DNA from: Bacteroidota bacterium
Lineage (GTDB): Bacteria; Bacteroidota; Ignavibacteria; Ignavibacteriales; Melioribacteraceae
Length of the DNA stretch: 64,000 nucleotides
Direction of reading: 5' to 3'
Assembly (NCBI GenBank): GCA_023381535.1
Contig: JAMCSN010000226.1
Span: 124,001-188,000, forward strand
Of this stretch, positions 9,290 to 19,391 are shown in pieces. The translations under genes and the position numbers were made by a program. The notes beneath the pieces were generated by a model. That model worked only from the letters and a program-made list of their open reading frames with translations, searched no databases and was not told the origin of the DNA. Each line of letters starts with the position of its first letter. The first letter of the stretch is position 1.

Positions 9290-9912
9290 TTTTTATCGAC
9301 ATCATTCTAATTGTATTTCTATTTGCTCTGTTCGGAATTTCCCACACTTTCTTGGCATCCAATAAAATTAAGATTGCTCTCGCGCAGAAGCTCGGCGCCA
9401 AGATTGCTTTTTACCGTTTGTTTTATAACGTATCATCAGTTTTTATTTTTGTTGCAGTTTATTCGCTGGCGCCCAAACCGAATGTGACGATATATGACTT
9501 ACAATATCCGTTCGATATTATTACATTTGCACTCCAGGTTGCATCGTTAGCCGGTTTGTATTGGGCAACACGGCTGATAGACTTGAAAGAATTTGTCGGC
9601 ATTTCGCAGATAGAAAGATATTTGCGTGATGAATACAAAACCGAGGACTTGGATGAGAAGCAGACGCTCCGAATCGAAGGCGCGTTTAAGTTTGTACGGC
9701 ACCCAATTTATTTTTTCTCGATTCTGTTTTTAGGTCTGCGTCCAACAATGGATTTGTTCTACTTAATAATGTTCGTTTCCGTGATAATTTATTTTTATGT
9801 CGGATCGATTTATGAGGAGAGAAAGTTAATCGAAAAGTTCGGCGATGAATACCGAGAGTACCAGAAAAATGTACCGCGACTGTTCCCGATAAAATTTAGA
9901 ACAAATCGTTAG
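9286..9912 (+). CDS. Integral membrane methyltransferase-like protein (NnrU/ICMT type)
   Basis: A 208-residue membrane protein with about five hydrophobic segments. The C-terminal third has the signature of the phospholipid/isoprenylcysteine methyltransferase fold: RHPIYFFSILF, then a membrane hairpin, and EERKLIEKFGDEYREYQKNVPRLFP. The N-terminal part (FGISHTFLASNKIK) resembles NnrU-type proteins. The substrate is unknown; S-adenosylmethionine dependence is inferred from the family. The ATG overlaps the rpoN stop (ATGA), so it is translated in the same operon. Confidence 0.8.
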   Translation: MIFIDIILIVFLFALFGISHTFLASNKIKIALAQKLGAKIAFYRLFYNVSSVFIFVAVYSLAPKPNVTIYDLQYPFDIITFALQVASLAGLYWATRLIDLKEFVGISQIERYLRDEYKTEDLDEKQTLRIEGAFKFVRHPIYFFSILFLGLRPTMDLFYLIMFVSVIIYFYVGSIYEERKLIEKFGDEYREYQKNVPRLFPIKFRTNR

Positions 9913-9971
9913 GGAATTATTCAGCGCTGATTCACGTTTCGAAATAGCGTATTAGATTTAGGAGATAAAAA

Positions 9972-10508
9972 ATGAAAATTAGATCAACAACAATTTTAGG
10001 ATTAATCCACAATGGACAAGCTGCGCTTGGCGGCGATGGACAGGTTACGCTCGGCAACACGGTGATGAAACACAATTCAATGAAGATTCGAAAACTTATG
10101 AACGGAAAAGTTTTGTGCGGATTTGCCGGATCGACCGCGGACGCATTTACTTTGCTGGCAAGGTTCGAAGAAAAGCTTGAGCAGTTCAGCGGGAACGTTC
10201 CGCGCGCGGTTGTAGAACTTGCCAAAGATTGGCGCACGGATAAATACCTTCGTAAACTTGAAGCGATGCTAGCCATTATTTCGGAAGACAAATCTTTCGT
10301 TGTATCCGGCACCGGTGATGTAATTGAACCGGAAGATAATATTGTTGCTATCGGCAGCGGCGGTATGTATGCTCTCGCAGCAGCAAAAATGTTGAAAAAA
10401 TTCAGCAACCTTTCCGCAAAAGAGATTGTTGAAGAATCATTAAACGTAGCTGCAGATATTTGCATCTACACAAATGAAAAAATTACAGTTGAGGTTATTC
10501 AAAAATGA
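9972..10508 (+). CDS. hslV: ATP-dependent protease subunit HslV
   Basis: Peptidase ring of the HslUV (ClpQY) proteasome-like protease in the cytoplasm. The protein begins [11 protein letters not shown]; removal of the first five residues exposes the catalytic N-terminal threonine (TTI). The [14 protein letters not shown] and RKL segments and the [11 protein letters not shown] strand are typical. The 178 residues match the family. The start follows GGAGATAAAAA. The stop overlaps hslU by ATGA, the standard gene order. Confidence 0.97.
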   Translation: MKIRSTTILGLIHNGQAALGGDGQVTLGNTVMKHNSMKIRKLMNGKVLCGFAGSTADAFTLLARFEEKLEQFSGNVPRAVVELAKDWRTDKYLRKLEAMLAIISEDKSFVVSGTGDVIEPEDNIVAIGSGGMYALAAAKMLKKFSNLSAKEIVEESLNVAADICIYTNEKITVEVIQK

Positions 10509-11884
10509 CAAAGCGAAAATCGAATAATGATTTGATGAAAAATTTAACACCTTACCAAATTGTGAGCGAGCTTGATAAGTTTATTATCGGTCAGAATGAA
10601 GCAAAGCGTGCGGTGGCAATTGCGCTGCGCAACAGGTGGCGGCGCCAACATGCCGATGAAACGATCCGTGAAGAAATTATGCCGAATAATATTATTCTCA
10701 TTGGTCCCACAGGTGTTGGCAAAACAGAAATTGCAAGACGATTGGCAAAACTTTCAGGCGCGCCGTTCTTAAAAGTTGAAGCTTCAAAATACACGGAAGT
10801 TGGTTACGTCGGTCGTGATGTGGAATCCATGATTCGTGACCTTGCCGAAATTTCGGTAAGCATGGTCCGGTTGGAAAGAACTGAGGAGGTCCAAGAAAAA
10901 GCCGCGAGAATGGCGGAGGAAAGAATTTTGGACCAACTTATTCCTCCCCAGAAAAAGGTTGTTGTCGTCGAAGAAGAAAACGGCGAGAACGAAGAATTGC
11001 GAAACGAAAAAACTCGCGAATGGATGAGAGAAAAACTTCGCAACGGCGAAATGGACGACCGATTAATTGAATTCGACACAACTTCGCCGGCATTCGGCAT
11101 GCAGGTTCTCGGTCCCATGGGTATGGATGATATGACGATGAATCTTCAAGAGATGATGAGCAATATGATTCCTAAGAAAAAGAAAAAAAGAAAATCCACG
11201 ATACGCGAAGCGCGGAAACTTATTGCTCAGGAAGAAGCCGAAAAACTAATTGATATGGAAGCGGTTCAGCGCGATGCAATTAAACGTGTTCAGGAATCCG
11301 GAATTGTTTTCATTGATGAGATTGATAAAATTGCCGGCGCTAAAAGTCAGCAGGGGCCTGATGTCTCCCGCGAAGGCGTTCAGCGCGATCTTCTTCCGAT
11401 TGTTGAAGGATCGACAGTCAACACGAAATACGGACCGGTAAAGACTGATCACATTTTGTTTATTGCATCGGGCGCATTTCATGTTTCAAAACCGTCGGAT
11501 CTAATTCCGGAAATGCAGGGCAGATTTCCTATACGTGTTGAATTAAAAAGTCTAACTGAAGACGATTTTGTAAAAATCCTAACCTTGCCTCAGAATGCGC
11601 TGCTAAAACAGTATTCAGCTCTGCTTCAAACTGAGGGAGTAAAAATCACTTTCCGCGATTCGGCAATAAAAGAAGTTGCAAAAATTGCCGCAGAAGTTAA
11701 CGATCAGGTTGAAAACATCGGCGCGAGAAGACTTCACACAATTCTAACAACGCTTCTAGAAGATATTTTGTTTGAAGTGCCCGACAAAATGCCGACGGCA
11801 GACATTGATATTACCGGAGAGATGGTTAATCAAAAACTCGACAAGATTGTTAAGAATAGGGATTTGAGTAAGTATATTCTGTAG
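10505..11884 (+). CDS. hslU: ATP-dependent protease ATPase subunit HslU
   Basis: AAA+ unfoldase that feeds substrates to HslV. Walker A is GPTGVGKT at 67-74, the pore-loop region [14 protein letters not shown] follows, an acidic and Lys-rich I domain lies at about 120-245 with a Met-rich stretch ([20 protein letters not shown]) and a KKKKKR run, and Walker B is IVFIDEIDK. The sensor and C-terminal domain end in DLSKYIL, the conserved tail that docks into HslV. The length of 459 is normal. It starts inside the end of hslV. Confidence 0.97.
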   Translation: MTKRKSNNDLMKNLTPYQIVSELDKFIIGQNEAKRAVAIALRNRWRRQHADETIREEIMPNNIILIGPTGVGKTEIARRLAKLSGAPFLKVEASKYTEVGYVGRDVESMIRDLAEISVSMVRLERTEEVQEKAARMAEERILDQLIPPQKKVVVVEEENGENEELRNEKTREWMREKLRNGEMDDRLIEFDTTSPAFGMQVLGPMGMDDMTMNLQEMMSNMIPKKKKKRKSTIREARKLIAQEEAEKLIDMEAVQRDAIKRVQESGIVFIDEIDKIAGAKSQQGPDVSREGVQRDLLPIVEGSTVNTKYGPVKTDHILFIASGAFHVSKPSDLIPEMQGRFPIRVELKSLTEDDFVKILTLPQNALLKQYSALLQTEGVKITFRDSAIKEVAKIAAEVNDQVENIGARRLHTILTTLLEDILFEVPDKMPTADIDITGEMVNQKLDKIVKNRDLSKYIL

Positions 11885-11947
11885 ATTGTTTGTTATTCAC
11901 AAAGTATAAATACAAAAGCACGACATTACCAACGATCAGGGGTATGA

Positions 11948-13576
11948 GTGGTTAATCTTGTTTTCTTCATTTCGCTAATTGTTGTAGTAATTCTAATTTC
12001 AAAAATATATTCTACGGTTATTAATTACCGCACGCAAAAAAAACTTAGCGCTCAATGGGGCGCTCCTTCCGAAAACCGCTTGGATATGGAAAGCTCAAGG
12101 TTCTTATTTGATCTCGAAGAGAAAAAAGAATTGGAGCGATGTTATTTGATTGATGATAACACGTGGACTGATCTTGACATGGATGAATTTTTCAAAACTA
12201 TCGACAGAACCGTCACGCCGATAGGGGCTCAATGCCTTTATAATATTTTGAGGAAACCTTTACTATCACAGAGTGATTTGGTTGAACGCGAAAAATTAAT
12301 TTCCGCATTTTCAAATGACTCGGTTCTCCGTGAAAAAATTCAGATGACACTTTCAGCTCTTTCTAAACCCTATGTAAAGTACTTGGTTTATTCTTTATAT
12401 ACCTCCACACCAGAAAAACCGAAATACACTTTTGTTTTCTACTTGTTGTCGGCAATGGCCCTGTGGCTGCTGCTTTTCTCAATCTTAGGATTTGTTCATT
12501 GGGGTTTTGTGTTTGTCATATTCGTCATTCATTCGATAATTGTTTTTCTATACAGAAAAAAGCTGAATCAGTTCCTTGCTACGTTTCAATACTTGGCGGT
12601 TCTAATTAAGACGACGGCTAAGGTTTCGTCTCAATTAAGAAATAGCTTTCCCGGGATTAGCGAAGAATTAGCAATTTGCCTTCAGAATACTCGGTCTATA
12701 GAATACAGCGTCTTTTCACTACAGGTTGGAGAGGAAAATCCCATTGCAGCATACTTTAATATTTACTTGCTCTCGCAAATAACGGGCTTCTATTCCGCAC
12801 TCAATAGAATCAAATCTAATATCGAAAGCTTAAGAAGGATGTTTGAAACTATCGGTTACTTGGACGCCATGATGTCGGTCGCGTCGTACAGAAAACAATT
12901 CCCAAATTTCTGTCATCCAATTCTTAACACAAACAATCTCAAATTTGAGTTGACTGAAATATATCATCCTTTGTTAAGTAATCCAGTTTCGAACAAATTC
13001 AACTTTGAATCGAGAAACATTCTCATCACCGGATCTAACATGTCCGGTAAATCAACCTTTCTGAAAACTATCGGAATAAATGCCGTGTTGGCTCAAAGTT
13101 TTAACATGAGCACTTCAAAAAAGTATGATGCACCTTTTCTAAGAATAATCTCGTCTATTGATAGGTCGGAAAATTTGATGACTGGTAAAAGTTATTATAT
13201 GACGGAGGTTGAATCTATTCTAAGAATTGTTAACGCGTCTAGAATTAACTGCGTTCATCTTTTTATCATAGACGAGATTTTCAGGGGAACGAACTCGATT
13301 GAAAGAACCGCCGCTTCGATAGAAGTGCTTAAATATTTGGTGAATGAAAAAGATTTTACGATTCTCGCGACTCACGATTTACAGTTGACTGCCGCCTTGA
13401 ATGCAAGTTATAAAAACTTCCATTTCCGCGAAGAGATGACTGAAACCGGTTTACACTTTGATTATAAACTGCATGTCGGAACAACCACAAGTAAGAATGC
13501 TATTGCGCTTCTTGAGTATGTCGGCTATCCCCAATCAATAGTTGATGGGGCGAGAAGCTTAATAAAAAATAATTAG
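11948..13576 (+). CDS. Membrane-anchored MutS-like ATPase
   Basis: A 542-residue protein with the MutS C-terminal ATPase domain: Walker A GSNMSGKST at about 361-369, Walker B HLFIIDEIFRGTNSIER, and the TILATHD switch. Unlike true MutS it has no mismatch-binding domain I and it carries hydrophobic segments: one at the N-terminus (residues 2-25) and two in the middle (about 160-205). It is therefore one of the MutS-related membrane proteins found in Bacteroidota, with no established role in mismatch repair. The start is GTG at 11948, eight bases after CAGGGG; a nearby ATG at 11944 runs into a stop after three codons. Confidence 0.82.
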   Translation: MVNLVFFISLIVVVILISKIYSTVINYRTQKKLSAQWGAPSENRLDMESSRFLFDLEEKKELERCYLIDDNTWTDLDMDEFFKTIDRTVTPIGAQCLYNILRKPLLSQSDLVEREKLISAFSNDSVLREKIQMTLSALSKPYVKYLVYSLYTSTPEKPKYTFVFYLLSAMALWLLLFSILGFVHWGFVFVIFVIHSIIVFLYRKKLNQFLATFQYLAVLIKTTAKVSSQLRNSFPGISEELAICLQNTRSIEYSVFSLQVGEENPIAAYFNIYLLSQITGFYSALNRIKSNIESLRRMFETIGYLDAMMSVASYRKQFPNFCHPILNTNNLKFELTEIYHPLLSNPVSNKFNFESRNILITGSNMSGKSTFLKTIGINAVLAQSFNMSTSKKYDAPFLRIISSIDRSENLMTGKSYYMTEVESILRIVNASRINCVHLFIIDEIFRGTNSIERTAASIEVLKYLVNEKDFTILATHDLQLTAALNASYKNFHFREEMTETGLHFDYKLHVGTTTSKNAIALLEYVGYPQSIVDGARSLIKNN

Positions 13577-13680
13577 TTAAGAAGCGCTTCGCTGTTTCCA
13601 CTTTCTACGCCAACGGCAGGAACAAAGTATGCCTCTTAATTTTTTTCTTTCTCATAAAAACTTTTTATATGCGTTGTTTG

Positions 13681-13926
13681 CTATTTCGTTTTTCGATCAG
13701 TTAAATATTTAATAATCGCTCTACCCTCATCATCGCTCAAGTGTGACTTCTTACTCATTTTTTCCATAATAGAATACCATTCGGCGGAATCATACTCGCC
13801 TTTATCATGTAGGCGATGACACCCTGTGCATTTTTCATAATATAATTCTTCTCCTTTGCTTGTAAAATGTTTGCTCGCAGAGCATCCGACAATCATCAAA
13901 AAAATTGCAGAAAGAAGATATTTCAT
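13681..13926 (-). CDS. Small c-type cytochrome lipoprotein
   Basis: An 81-residue protein with the lipobox LMIVGC (Cys15) and one heme-binding motif CTGCH at about residues 33-37. A methionine suitable as the sixth ligand lies in the EKMSKKSHLSDDEGRAIIKYL segment. It should be a periplasm-facing, membrane-attached electron carrier. The start overlaps the stop of the upstream outer-membrane protein gene by four bases, which ties the two together. The partner oxidase or reductase is unknown. Confidence 0.85.
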   Translation of the reverse strand: MKYLLSAIFLMIVGCSASKHFTSKGEELYYEKCTGCHRLHDKGEYDSAEWYSIMEKMSKKSHLSDDEGRAIIKYLTDRKTK

Positions 13927-14729
13927 AATTCAATTCCAAGAATTGTTCTTATCTCATATTTTTCATGAGAAGCCAGCTCCAAATTATTGTTAGTCGCAGG
14001 GCTTCCACCAACTTGAGCTAAAAAATTAACAACCAGATAAAATCTATCCGATTGAAAACTTATTGTTGGTCCAACAAAGCTTGCTTGATTTTCTTCTTTC
14101 TCATAGACCCCCTTATAAGTGCGATCATTTCTAAATTCAAGACCCATGGCAAAATTTTTATTTAATTCGTAAGCAATGCCCATTGTTAGTTCAAATGCCG
14201 ATTCTGTTTCATCGCCAGCAATATTTCTTTCGATTTCAGAGTTGATGTTCATGACAGAGACAACCTTATCGAAGCGTTTTGTTAAGAATATTTTGGGTTC
14301 ATATTCAATTTTATCGCCGCCGTAGCTTAACTCAAAATAAAGTGCCGGATCAACAAAATATTCCTCTGGATTTGATAAGCGATATCTAAATTCAAGAGAT
14401 GTAGTTGAAAGGCTTAGTGGTTTTGACGGGATAGTATTACCAGAAGATTTAACTTCGTTGAAATTCAAATACAAAGCTGCCGTAAATCGGTCGGTAACAC
14501 CATACTCGAATTCCATTCTTGGCTGCCAGCGTGAATAAAAACCCACCCCTTTCCCAATTCTTCCGGTTTGCCAAAGTTCAAACTCCAATGCATTCGCCGG
14601 AAGAGTATAAGAAGTATACGACCTTGCAAAATATTTTTTGTCCGCCATAACTTGATTTGGAAATAAAAATGAAATTAAAAAAAGAAATAGGATCAGTTTG
14701 GCCAGTAAGATATTGTTGATTTTGTTCAT
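13923..14729 (-). CDS. Putative outer-membrane beta-barrel protein
   Basis: A 268-residue protein with a signal peptide (residues 1-29, ending QVMA) and then alternating hydrophobic strands such as EFELWQTG, RMEFEYGVTDRFTAALYLNF and FYLVVNFLAQVGG, ending in an aromatic-poor strand RTILGIEL. The pattern fits an outer-membrane barrel of the type that accompanies metal or electron-transfer genes. I do not recognise the family. It overlaps the cytochrome c lipoprotein gene by four bases, so electron transfer at the cell surface is a possible but unproven role. Confidence 0.65.
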   Translation of the reverse strand: MNKINNILLAKLILFLFLISFLFPNQVMADKKYFARSYTSYTLPANALEFELWQTGRIGKGVGFYSRWQPRMEFEYGVTDRFTAALYLNFNEVKSSGNTIPSKPLSLSTTSLEFRYRLSNPEEYFVDPALYFELSYGGDKIEYEPKIFLTKRFDKVVSVMNINSEIERNIAGDETESAFELTMGIAYELNKNFAMGLEFRNDRTYKGVYEKEENQASFVGPTISFQSDRFYLVVNFLAQVGGSPATNNNLELASHEKYEIRTILGIEL

Positions 14730-14914
14730 ATTTGCTCCGTTTTATAAGGTTAATTATTATCTGGACTAAATCTAAATAAGAATTTATAAAAGAGCAAGTC
14801 TATTCGATTAATTACAATTATTTTTTTAACATATCGAAAAGTATCTAGACACAACTTGATTAATGTAACTTCTTTTGTTTCTTTTGTAACCCTTGAAGAA
14901 ACATAAAGCGAGCG

Positions 14915-15571
14915 ATGAAAAAAATCTTTTTTGTGTATTTGATTTGTGCTGCCGTTAGTTTAACTGGCTGTTCAACTAATTCTTCTCTCAACCGCATTGT
15001 AAATCTCGGAGTTGCCAAAAATGCCGTTCAAAATTACTACGAGTCCGGCGAGTATGACCGGGAATGTTCGAAAATAATTGATGGGGCGATCGAGCATATT
15101 AGCAAAATCAAGATCGGTCCAAAGCCGGTTGTTGTATTCGATATTGACGAGACCGCGCTTTCAAACTATCAATACACAAAATCCATCGGGTTCGGATACA
15201 TTCCAAAACTTTGGGACGAATGGATGCGCGAAGGGCGCGCGCCGGCAATAAAAGAAACAAAACGATTTTATGATTACCTCATTTCCAAAAATATTCATGT
15301 TATATTTTTGACCGGACGCGATGAAAGTGTTAGAGAAGCAACACGGAAAAATTTGATCGAACAAGGTTACGCGAAGTTCGATACATTAATCATGTGTTCG
15401 AAGAGCGAACTTCAGCTGCCTTCGGCTCAATTCAAAACGACTAAGCGCGATGAACTTGCTGCGAAAGGTTATAATATAATTGCCTGCATCGGCGATCAAC
15501 CCGGCGATTTGGCGGGCGGCAACACCGGGTATAAAATTAAACTCCCGGATTATCTTTACATCCTAGATTAA
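14915..15571 (+). CDS. HAD acid phosphatase lipoprotein (class B type)
   Basis: A 218-residue lipoprotein with the lipobox LTGC at residues 16-19. The HAD nucleophile motif is VVFDIDETALSN with Asp76 and Asp78. Motif II is VIFLTGRDESVREAT and the later Lys and acidic motifs are KRDELAAKG and CIGDQPGDLAGG. This matches class B/P4-like acid phosphatases, which remove phosphate from nucleotides or sugars at the outer membrane or in the periplasm. The ATG at 14915 follows AGCGAGCG. Intergenic DNA upstream (14730-14914) is AT-rich and probably holds both divergent promoters. Confidence 0.9.
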   Translation: MKKIFFVYLICAAVSLTGCSTNSSLNRIVNLGVAKNAVQNYYESGEYDRECSKIIDGAIEHISKIKIGPKPVVVFDIDETALSNYQYTKSIGFGYIPKLWDEWMREGRAPAIKETKRFYDYLISKNIHVIFLTGRDESVREATRKNLIEQGYAKFDTLIMCSKSELQLPSAQFKTTKRDELAAKGYNIIACIGDQPGDLAGGNTGYKIKLPDYLYILD

Positions 15572-15647
15572 ATACCGGGAATTTTAATTATAGAATTTGT
15601 ATTTACACCAAGTCGGTTTTTTCATTCACTCTCTCAGAAAGGATTTC

Positions 15648-16112
15648 ATGAAACAGTATAAATCCATTATTGCCATGATTGCAATCGTGCTTATTTCAGC
15701 GTTGGCTTTCACGGTTATACAATCACAAAAGCTTACTCCGAGAATAGTTCTACCGGACGAAATAAAATGGCAAACAAACTCACAATCATCCGGCGAAATA
15801 CAAACCATCATTCTTGCGGGAGATCCTAGCAAGGCAGAACTTTATACAACTAGAATAAAAATTCCCGCAAACCTAAAACTCCAACCACATTTTCACCTGG
15901 AGAACAGGACGGTTGTGGTTTTATCTGGAACATTGTACTACAGCTACGGCAATACTTTTGACGAGACGAAATTAACCGCAATGCCTCCCGGAACATTTTT
16001 TACCGAACCTTCAGAACAGCCGCATTTTGCTTGGGCAAAGGATGGAGATGTTGTTGTTCAAGTTACTGGAGTTGGACCAAGCGGCACAACATTATTAAAA
16101 CCATCACACTGA
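15648..16112 (+). CDS. Exported cupin domain protein
   Basis: The ATG at 15648 follows AGAAAGGATTTC; a further upstream TTG start at 15597 lacks a signal. The 154-residue protein starts with a signal anchor (IIAMIAIVLISALAFTV) and continues as a cupin: EIKWQT, LQPHFHLENRTVVVLSG (His-x-His and Glu ligands), then PHFAWAKDGDVVVQVTG with the last His. It is likely periplasmic or membrane-bound, with metal-dependent function unknown. It lies 76 bases after the acid phosphatase. Confidence 0.8.
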   Translation: MKQYKSIIAMIAIVLISALAFTVIQSQKLTPRIVLPDEIKWQTNSQSSGEIQTIILAGDPSKAELYTTRIKIPANLKLQPHFHLENRTVVVLSGTLYYSYGNTFDETKLTAMPPGTFFTEPSEQPHFAWAKDGDVVVQVTGVGPSGTTLLKPSH

Positions 16113-16294
16113 ATTATAAACTGTCCAAGTACATGTTGGCGAAATTTTTAATCAAGCATCTGAACGATAATTTTTTTGTAGCAGTTTTTTTGATTTTTCA
16201 CCATAGTATTTAACGTAGTCGCTAACATAAATTGCGTCGTGCCGTCTAAATTTGGGCGCTTTCTATTAGTTATTTACATTTGGAGAAAATCAAA

Positions 16295-19282
16295 ATGAAT
16301 TTATTACGAACAATTCTAGGACTGGTTTTAATTATGTTGATTACTTATTCATCTTCATCCGCCGGAGATTACAAAGTCGGCGAGACTTATCATGGATTCA
16401 AGCTGCTCGAAAAACGCTTTGTGAAAGAAGTAAATGCGGAATGTTTGTACTTCGAGCATGTTAAAAGCGGTGCGCGGTTATTTAAAATTGCCGCAACCGA
16501 TCCGAACAAAACCTTCAGCATTGCGTTCAAGACCGATCCGGAATCTGACTGCGGAACGCCGCACATCATGGAACATTCCGTTCTAAACGGATCAAAAAAT
16601 TTCCCGGTGAAAAGTCCGTTCGACGTTTTAATGAAGGGTTCGCTCAGTACTTTTCTTAACGCGTTCACCGGCGACGATATGACATGCTATCCTTTCGCAA
16701 GCATGAACGACAAAGATTATTTCAACCTTATGCACGTTTATTTGGATGCAGTTTTCAATCCGTTGATTTATAGCGATCCGCGAATTCTGAAACAAGAAGG
16801 TTGGCATTATGAATTGGAAAAAGCCGATGGTCCAATTTCTTACAAAGGTGTGGTTTACAATGAAATGAAGGGAGCGTTTTCAAGTCCAACTCGTGAATTG
16901 GCTTACCAAGTAAACAAAAATTTATTTCCTGATAACGGATACAGATTTTCTTCCGGCGGATATCCGTCCGCAATTCCGAAGTTGACTTACAATATGTTTT
17001 TGGATTTCCACAAACGTTATTATCATCCATCAAACAGTTATATCATGCTTTACGGCAACGGCGATCTTGATAAGGAGATGACATTTATCGATGCGGAGTA
17101 TTTGTCGAAGTATGATAAAGCCGTGCAGCCGGAAAATTTTCCTCTCGAGAAGCCGTTCAAAAAGATGAAAGAAATTTCTGCCTCTTACCCTGTAACGGAA
17201 GGAAGCGAAACGAAAGATCAAACGTACCTCTCGCTGGATTTTGTTGCCGGACTGAATACAGACAGAGCAACGACCATGGCGTTGAATATTTTGGCAGATG
17301 TTTTGGTCAATCAAGAAGCGGGTCCGGTGCGTCTTGCATTACAAAATGCGGGGGTCGGTCACGAAGTCCGCGCGTCTGTTGATGAACTCCGCCAGAATGT
17401 TTTTCAGATAATGGTGCAAAATGCAAATCCGACCGACAAAGAAAAATTTCACACGATAGTAATGAATACGCTGCGCGATGTTGTTAAAAACGGACTTGAT
17501 AAAAAAGCGGTTGAAGGAACCATTAACAGAACAGAGTTTCAGTTGCGCGAAGGCAATGACGCACAAAAAGGAATTACATACAATTTTCAAATTCTTCCGG
17601 GATGGTTTTTTGCGAATGATCCTTACCTAACTCTTGAGTGGGAAAAACCGCTGGCAAAGGTAAAGACCGCGCTCGATACGAATTACCTCGAAACAATTGT
17701 TGAGCAATATATAATCAACAATCCCCATTCTCTCCTTCTCGTATTAACGCCGAAGCCCGGCTTAGAAAAAGAAAACACCGAGAAGATGGAAAAAGAATTA
17801 CAGACATATGAAAGTTCTCTTTCGAAAAAAGAAAAAGAAGAATTGGTACAGGGTACTGAAGATTTAATCGCTTATCAAAAACGGGAAGACACACCGGAAG
17901 CGCTTGCTGCAATTCCGCTTCTTGAGAGAAAAGATATTAATCCGAAAGCCGAGTTTTATCATGTAAAACCGTTCAAGGTTGCCGATGTTCCAGTTTTGCA
18001 CTATGAGGATTTTACCAACAATGTTGTTTATGTGCGATTGATGTTTGATGCGCGCGTGCTGCCGGTTGAATTAATTCCGTACGCGGAACTCTTAACCGAA
18101 GTTCTCGGTAGTCAGAACACTCTAAATTATTCGTTCGGCGATCTTGATAACGCGTTGAATATTTATACCGGCGGATTCAGTTCGTTTCTGAATGCATATA
18201 TTGAAAATCAAAACGATACGGAGATGCTGCCGAAGTTTGTTGTGAATTCCAAAGTGATGAACACGAAACTGAATAAACTGTTCGAGCTGACAAGTGAAAT
18301 TCTTAATCATACAAAGTACGAAGATGTTGAGCGGTTGAAAGCGATCATCACACGTCTTCAAGCTCGGCTGGATTCACAAGTAAAACAAAACGGTTTCGGA
18401 TTTACAAGAACACGTCTGGCATCGTATTTTGAAAACACCGGAATGTTTAACGAACTCACCGGCGGATTCGAATACTATTGGTTCGTTTCAGATCTCGCAA
18501 AAAACTTTGACACAAAATCGAAAGAGATTGTTGACAACCTAAAGAAAGCTGCCTCTCTGCTTTTAAACAAAAATAATTTGGTTGCTTCGGTAACTTGCAA
18601 CGGCGACGACTATCCGGTTTTCTTACAAGAGTTCGCAAGATATGCCGAAACAATTCCGGTTCAACCGGTTGAATACCAAACATGGAAATTCAACTTGGAG
18701 AAAAAGGATGAAGGGTTTTTAGCTGCATCCAAAGTTCAGTACGTTATTCAAGGTTACGATTTCAAGAAACTCGGTTACAGTTGGGATGGAAAAATGTATG
18801 TGCTGAGTCAAATTTTATCAACCGATTGGCTGCAGAATAGGATCAGAGTAATCGGCGGTGCATACGGCGGATTCAGCACGTTCTCTCCATCGGGCACGGT
18901 TTATTTCAGCTCTTACCGCGATCCGAATCTGAAAGAAACTTTGGCAAACTACAACGCTATTCCGGATTACCTCGACAAGTTGGAAGTGGACGACAAAGAG
19001 ATGACGCGCTATATCATCGGAACAATTTCAAACCTGGATAATCCTTTAACTCCGTCGCAAAAAGGTAACGTTGCCGTCCGGTACTACCTGGAAAAAACAA
19101 AACCGGAAGATATTCAGCGTGACCGCGATGCTGTTTTAAATGTAACCGTTCAGGATGTAAAGTCATTCAAGAAGATGGTTGCGGATGTACTTAATCAAAA
19201 AACTTTTTGTGTTTACGGCAACGAAGAGAAACTGAAATCCGCGAAAGATATCTTCGGCGCGCTTGAACCAATAAGCAAATAA
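16295..19282 (+). CDS. M16 insulinase-family metallopeptidase, PreP-like, exported
   Basis: A 995-residue protein of the presequence-protease type. The inverted zinc motif is His90-Ile-Met-Glu93-His94, with the distal glutamate Glu190 in YNEMKGAFS. Characteristic text includes SVLNGSKNFPVKSPF and GSLSTFLNAFTGDDMTCYPFAS. The four M16 half-domains span the protein, with the M16C-associated region in the middle. A signal peptide occupies residues 1-23, so this version acts outside the cytoplasm, unlike organellar PreP. The ATG at 16295 follows TTTGGAGAAAATC; a TTG at 16280 lies over that binding site and is rejected. It probably degrades peptides 10-65 residues long. A terminator follows at 19314. 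Confidence 0.93.
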   Translation: MNLLRTILGLVLIMLITYSSSSAGDYKVGETYHGFKLLEKRFVKEVNAECLYFEHVKSGARLFKIAATDPNKTFSIAFKTDPESDCGTPHIMEHSVLNGSKNFPVKSPFDVLMKGSLSTFLNAFTGDDMTCYPFASMNDKDYFNLMHVYLDAVFNPLIYSDPRILKQEGWHYELEKADGPISYKGVVYNEMKGAFSSPTRELAYQVNKNLFPDNGYRFSSGGYPSAIPKLTYNMFLDFHKRYYHPSNSYIMLYGNGDLDKEMTFIDAEYLSKYDKAVQPENFPLEKPFKKMKEISASYPVTEGSETKDQTYLSLDFVAGLNTDRATTMALNILADVLVNQEAGPVRLALQNAGVGHEVRASVDELRQNVFQIMVQNANPTDKEKFHTIVMNTLRDVVKNGLDKKAVEGTINRTEFQLREGNDAQKGITYNFQILPGWFFANDPYLTLEWEKPLAKVKTALDTNYLETIVEQYIINNPHSLLLVLTPKPGLEKENTEKMEKELQTYESSLSKKEKEELVQGTEDLIAYQKREDTPEALAAIPLLERKDINPKAEFYHVKPFKVADVPVLHYEDFTNNVVYVRLMFDARVLPVELIPYAELLTEVLGSQNTLNYSFGDLDNALNIYTGGFSSFLNAYIENQNDTEMLPKFVVNSKVMNTKLNKLFELTSEILNHTKYEDVERLKAIITRLQARLDSQVKQNGFGFTRTRLASYFENTGMFNELTGGFEYYWFVSDLAKNFDTKSKEIVDNLKKAASLLLNKNNLVASVTCNGDDYPVFLQEFARYAETIPVQPVEYQTWKFNLEKKDEGFLAASKVQYVIQGYDFKKLGYSWDGKMYVLSQILSTDWLQNRIRVIGGAYGGFSTFSPSGTVYFSSYRDPNLKETLANYNAIPDYLDKLEVDDKEMTRYIIGTISNLDNPLTPSQKGNVAVRYYLEKTKPEDIQRDRDAVLNVTVQDVKSFKKMVADVLNQKTFCVYGNEEKLKSAKDIFGALEPISK

Positions 19283-19313
19283 AAGCAACGCAATAAACTT
19301 AGGTCACAATTTT

Positions 19314-19350
19314 AACCGCTCTTCTACAATTAATAGAGGAGCGGTTTTTT
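19314..19350 (+). terminator. Rho-independent terminator after the M16 protease gene
   Basis: A 12-base stem with one mismatch (arms 19314-19325 and 19335-19346, core AACCGCTC/GAGCGGTT) and a 9-base loop is followed by a run of T. It separates the protease gene from valS. Confidence 0.85.
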
Positions 19351-19391
19351 ATTATATTTGCACCTAATTATTAGATAACTCCAGGTATCAG

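Noticed and set aside
9932..10465. A 177-codon minus-strand frame
   Set aside because: It lies wholly antisense to hslV, which is certain.
16031..16213. A 60-codon frame after the exported cupin
   Set aside because: It begins inside the cupin gene in another frame and has no family features.
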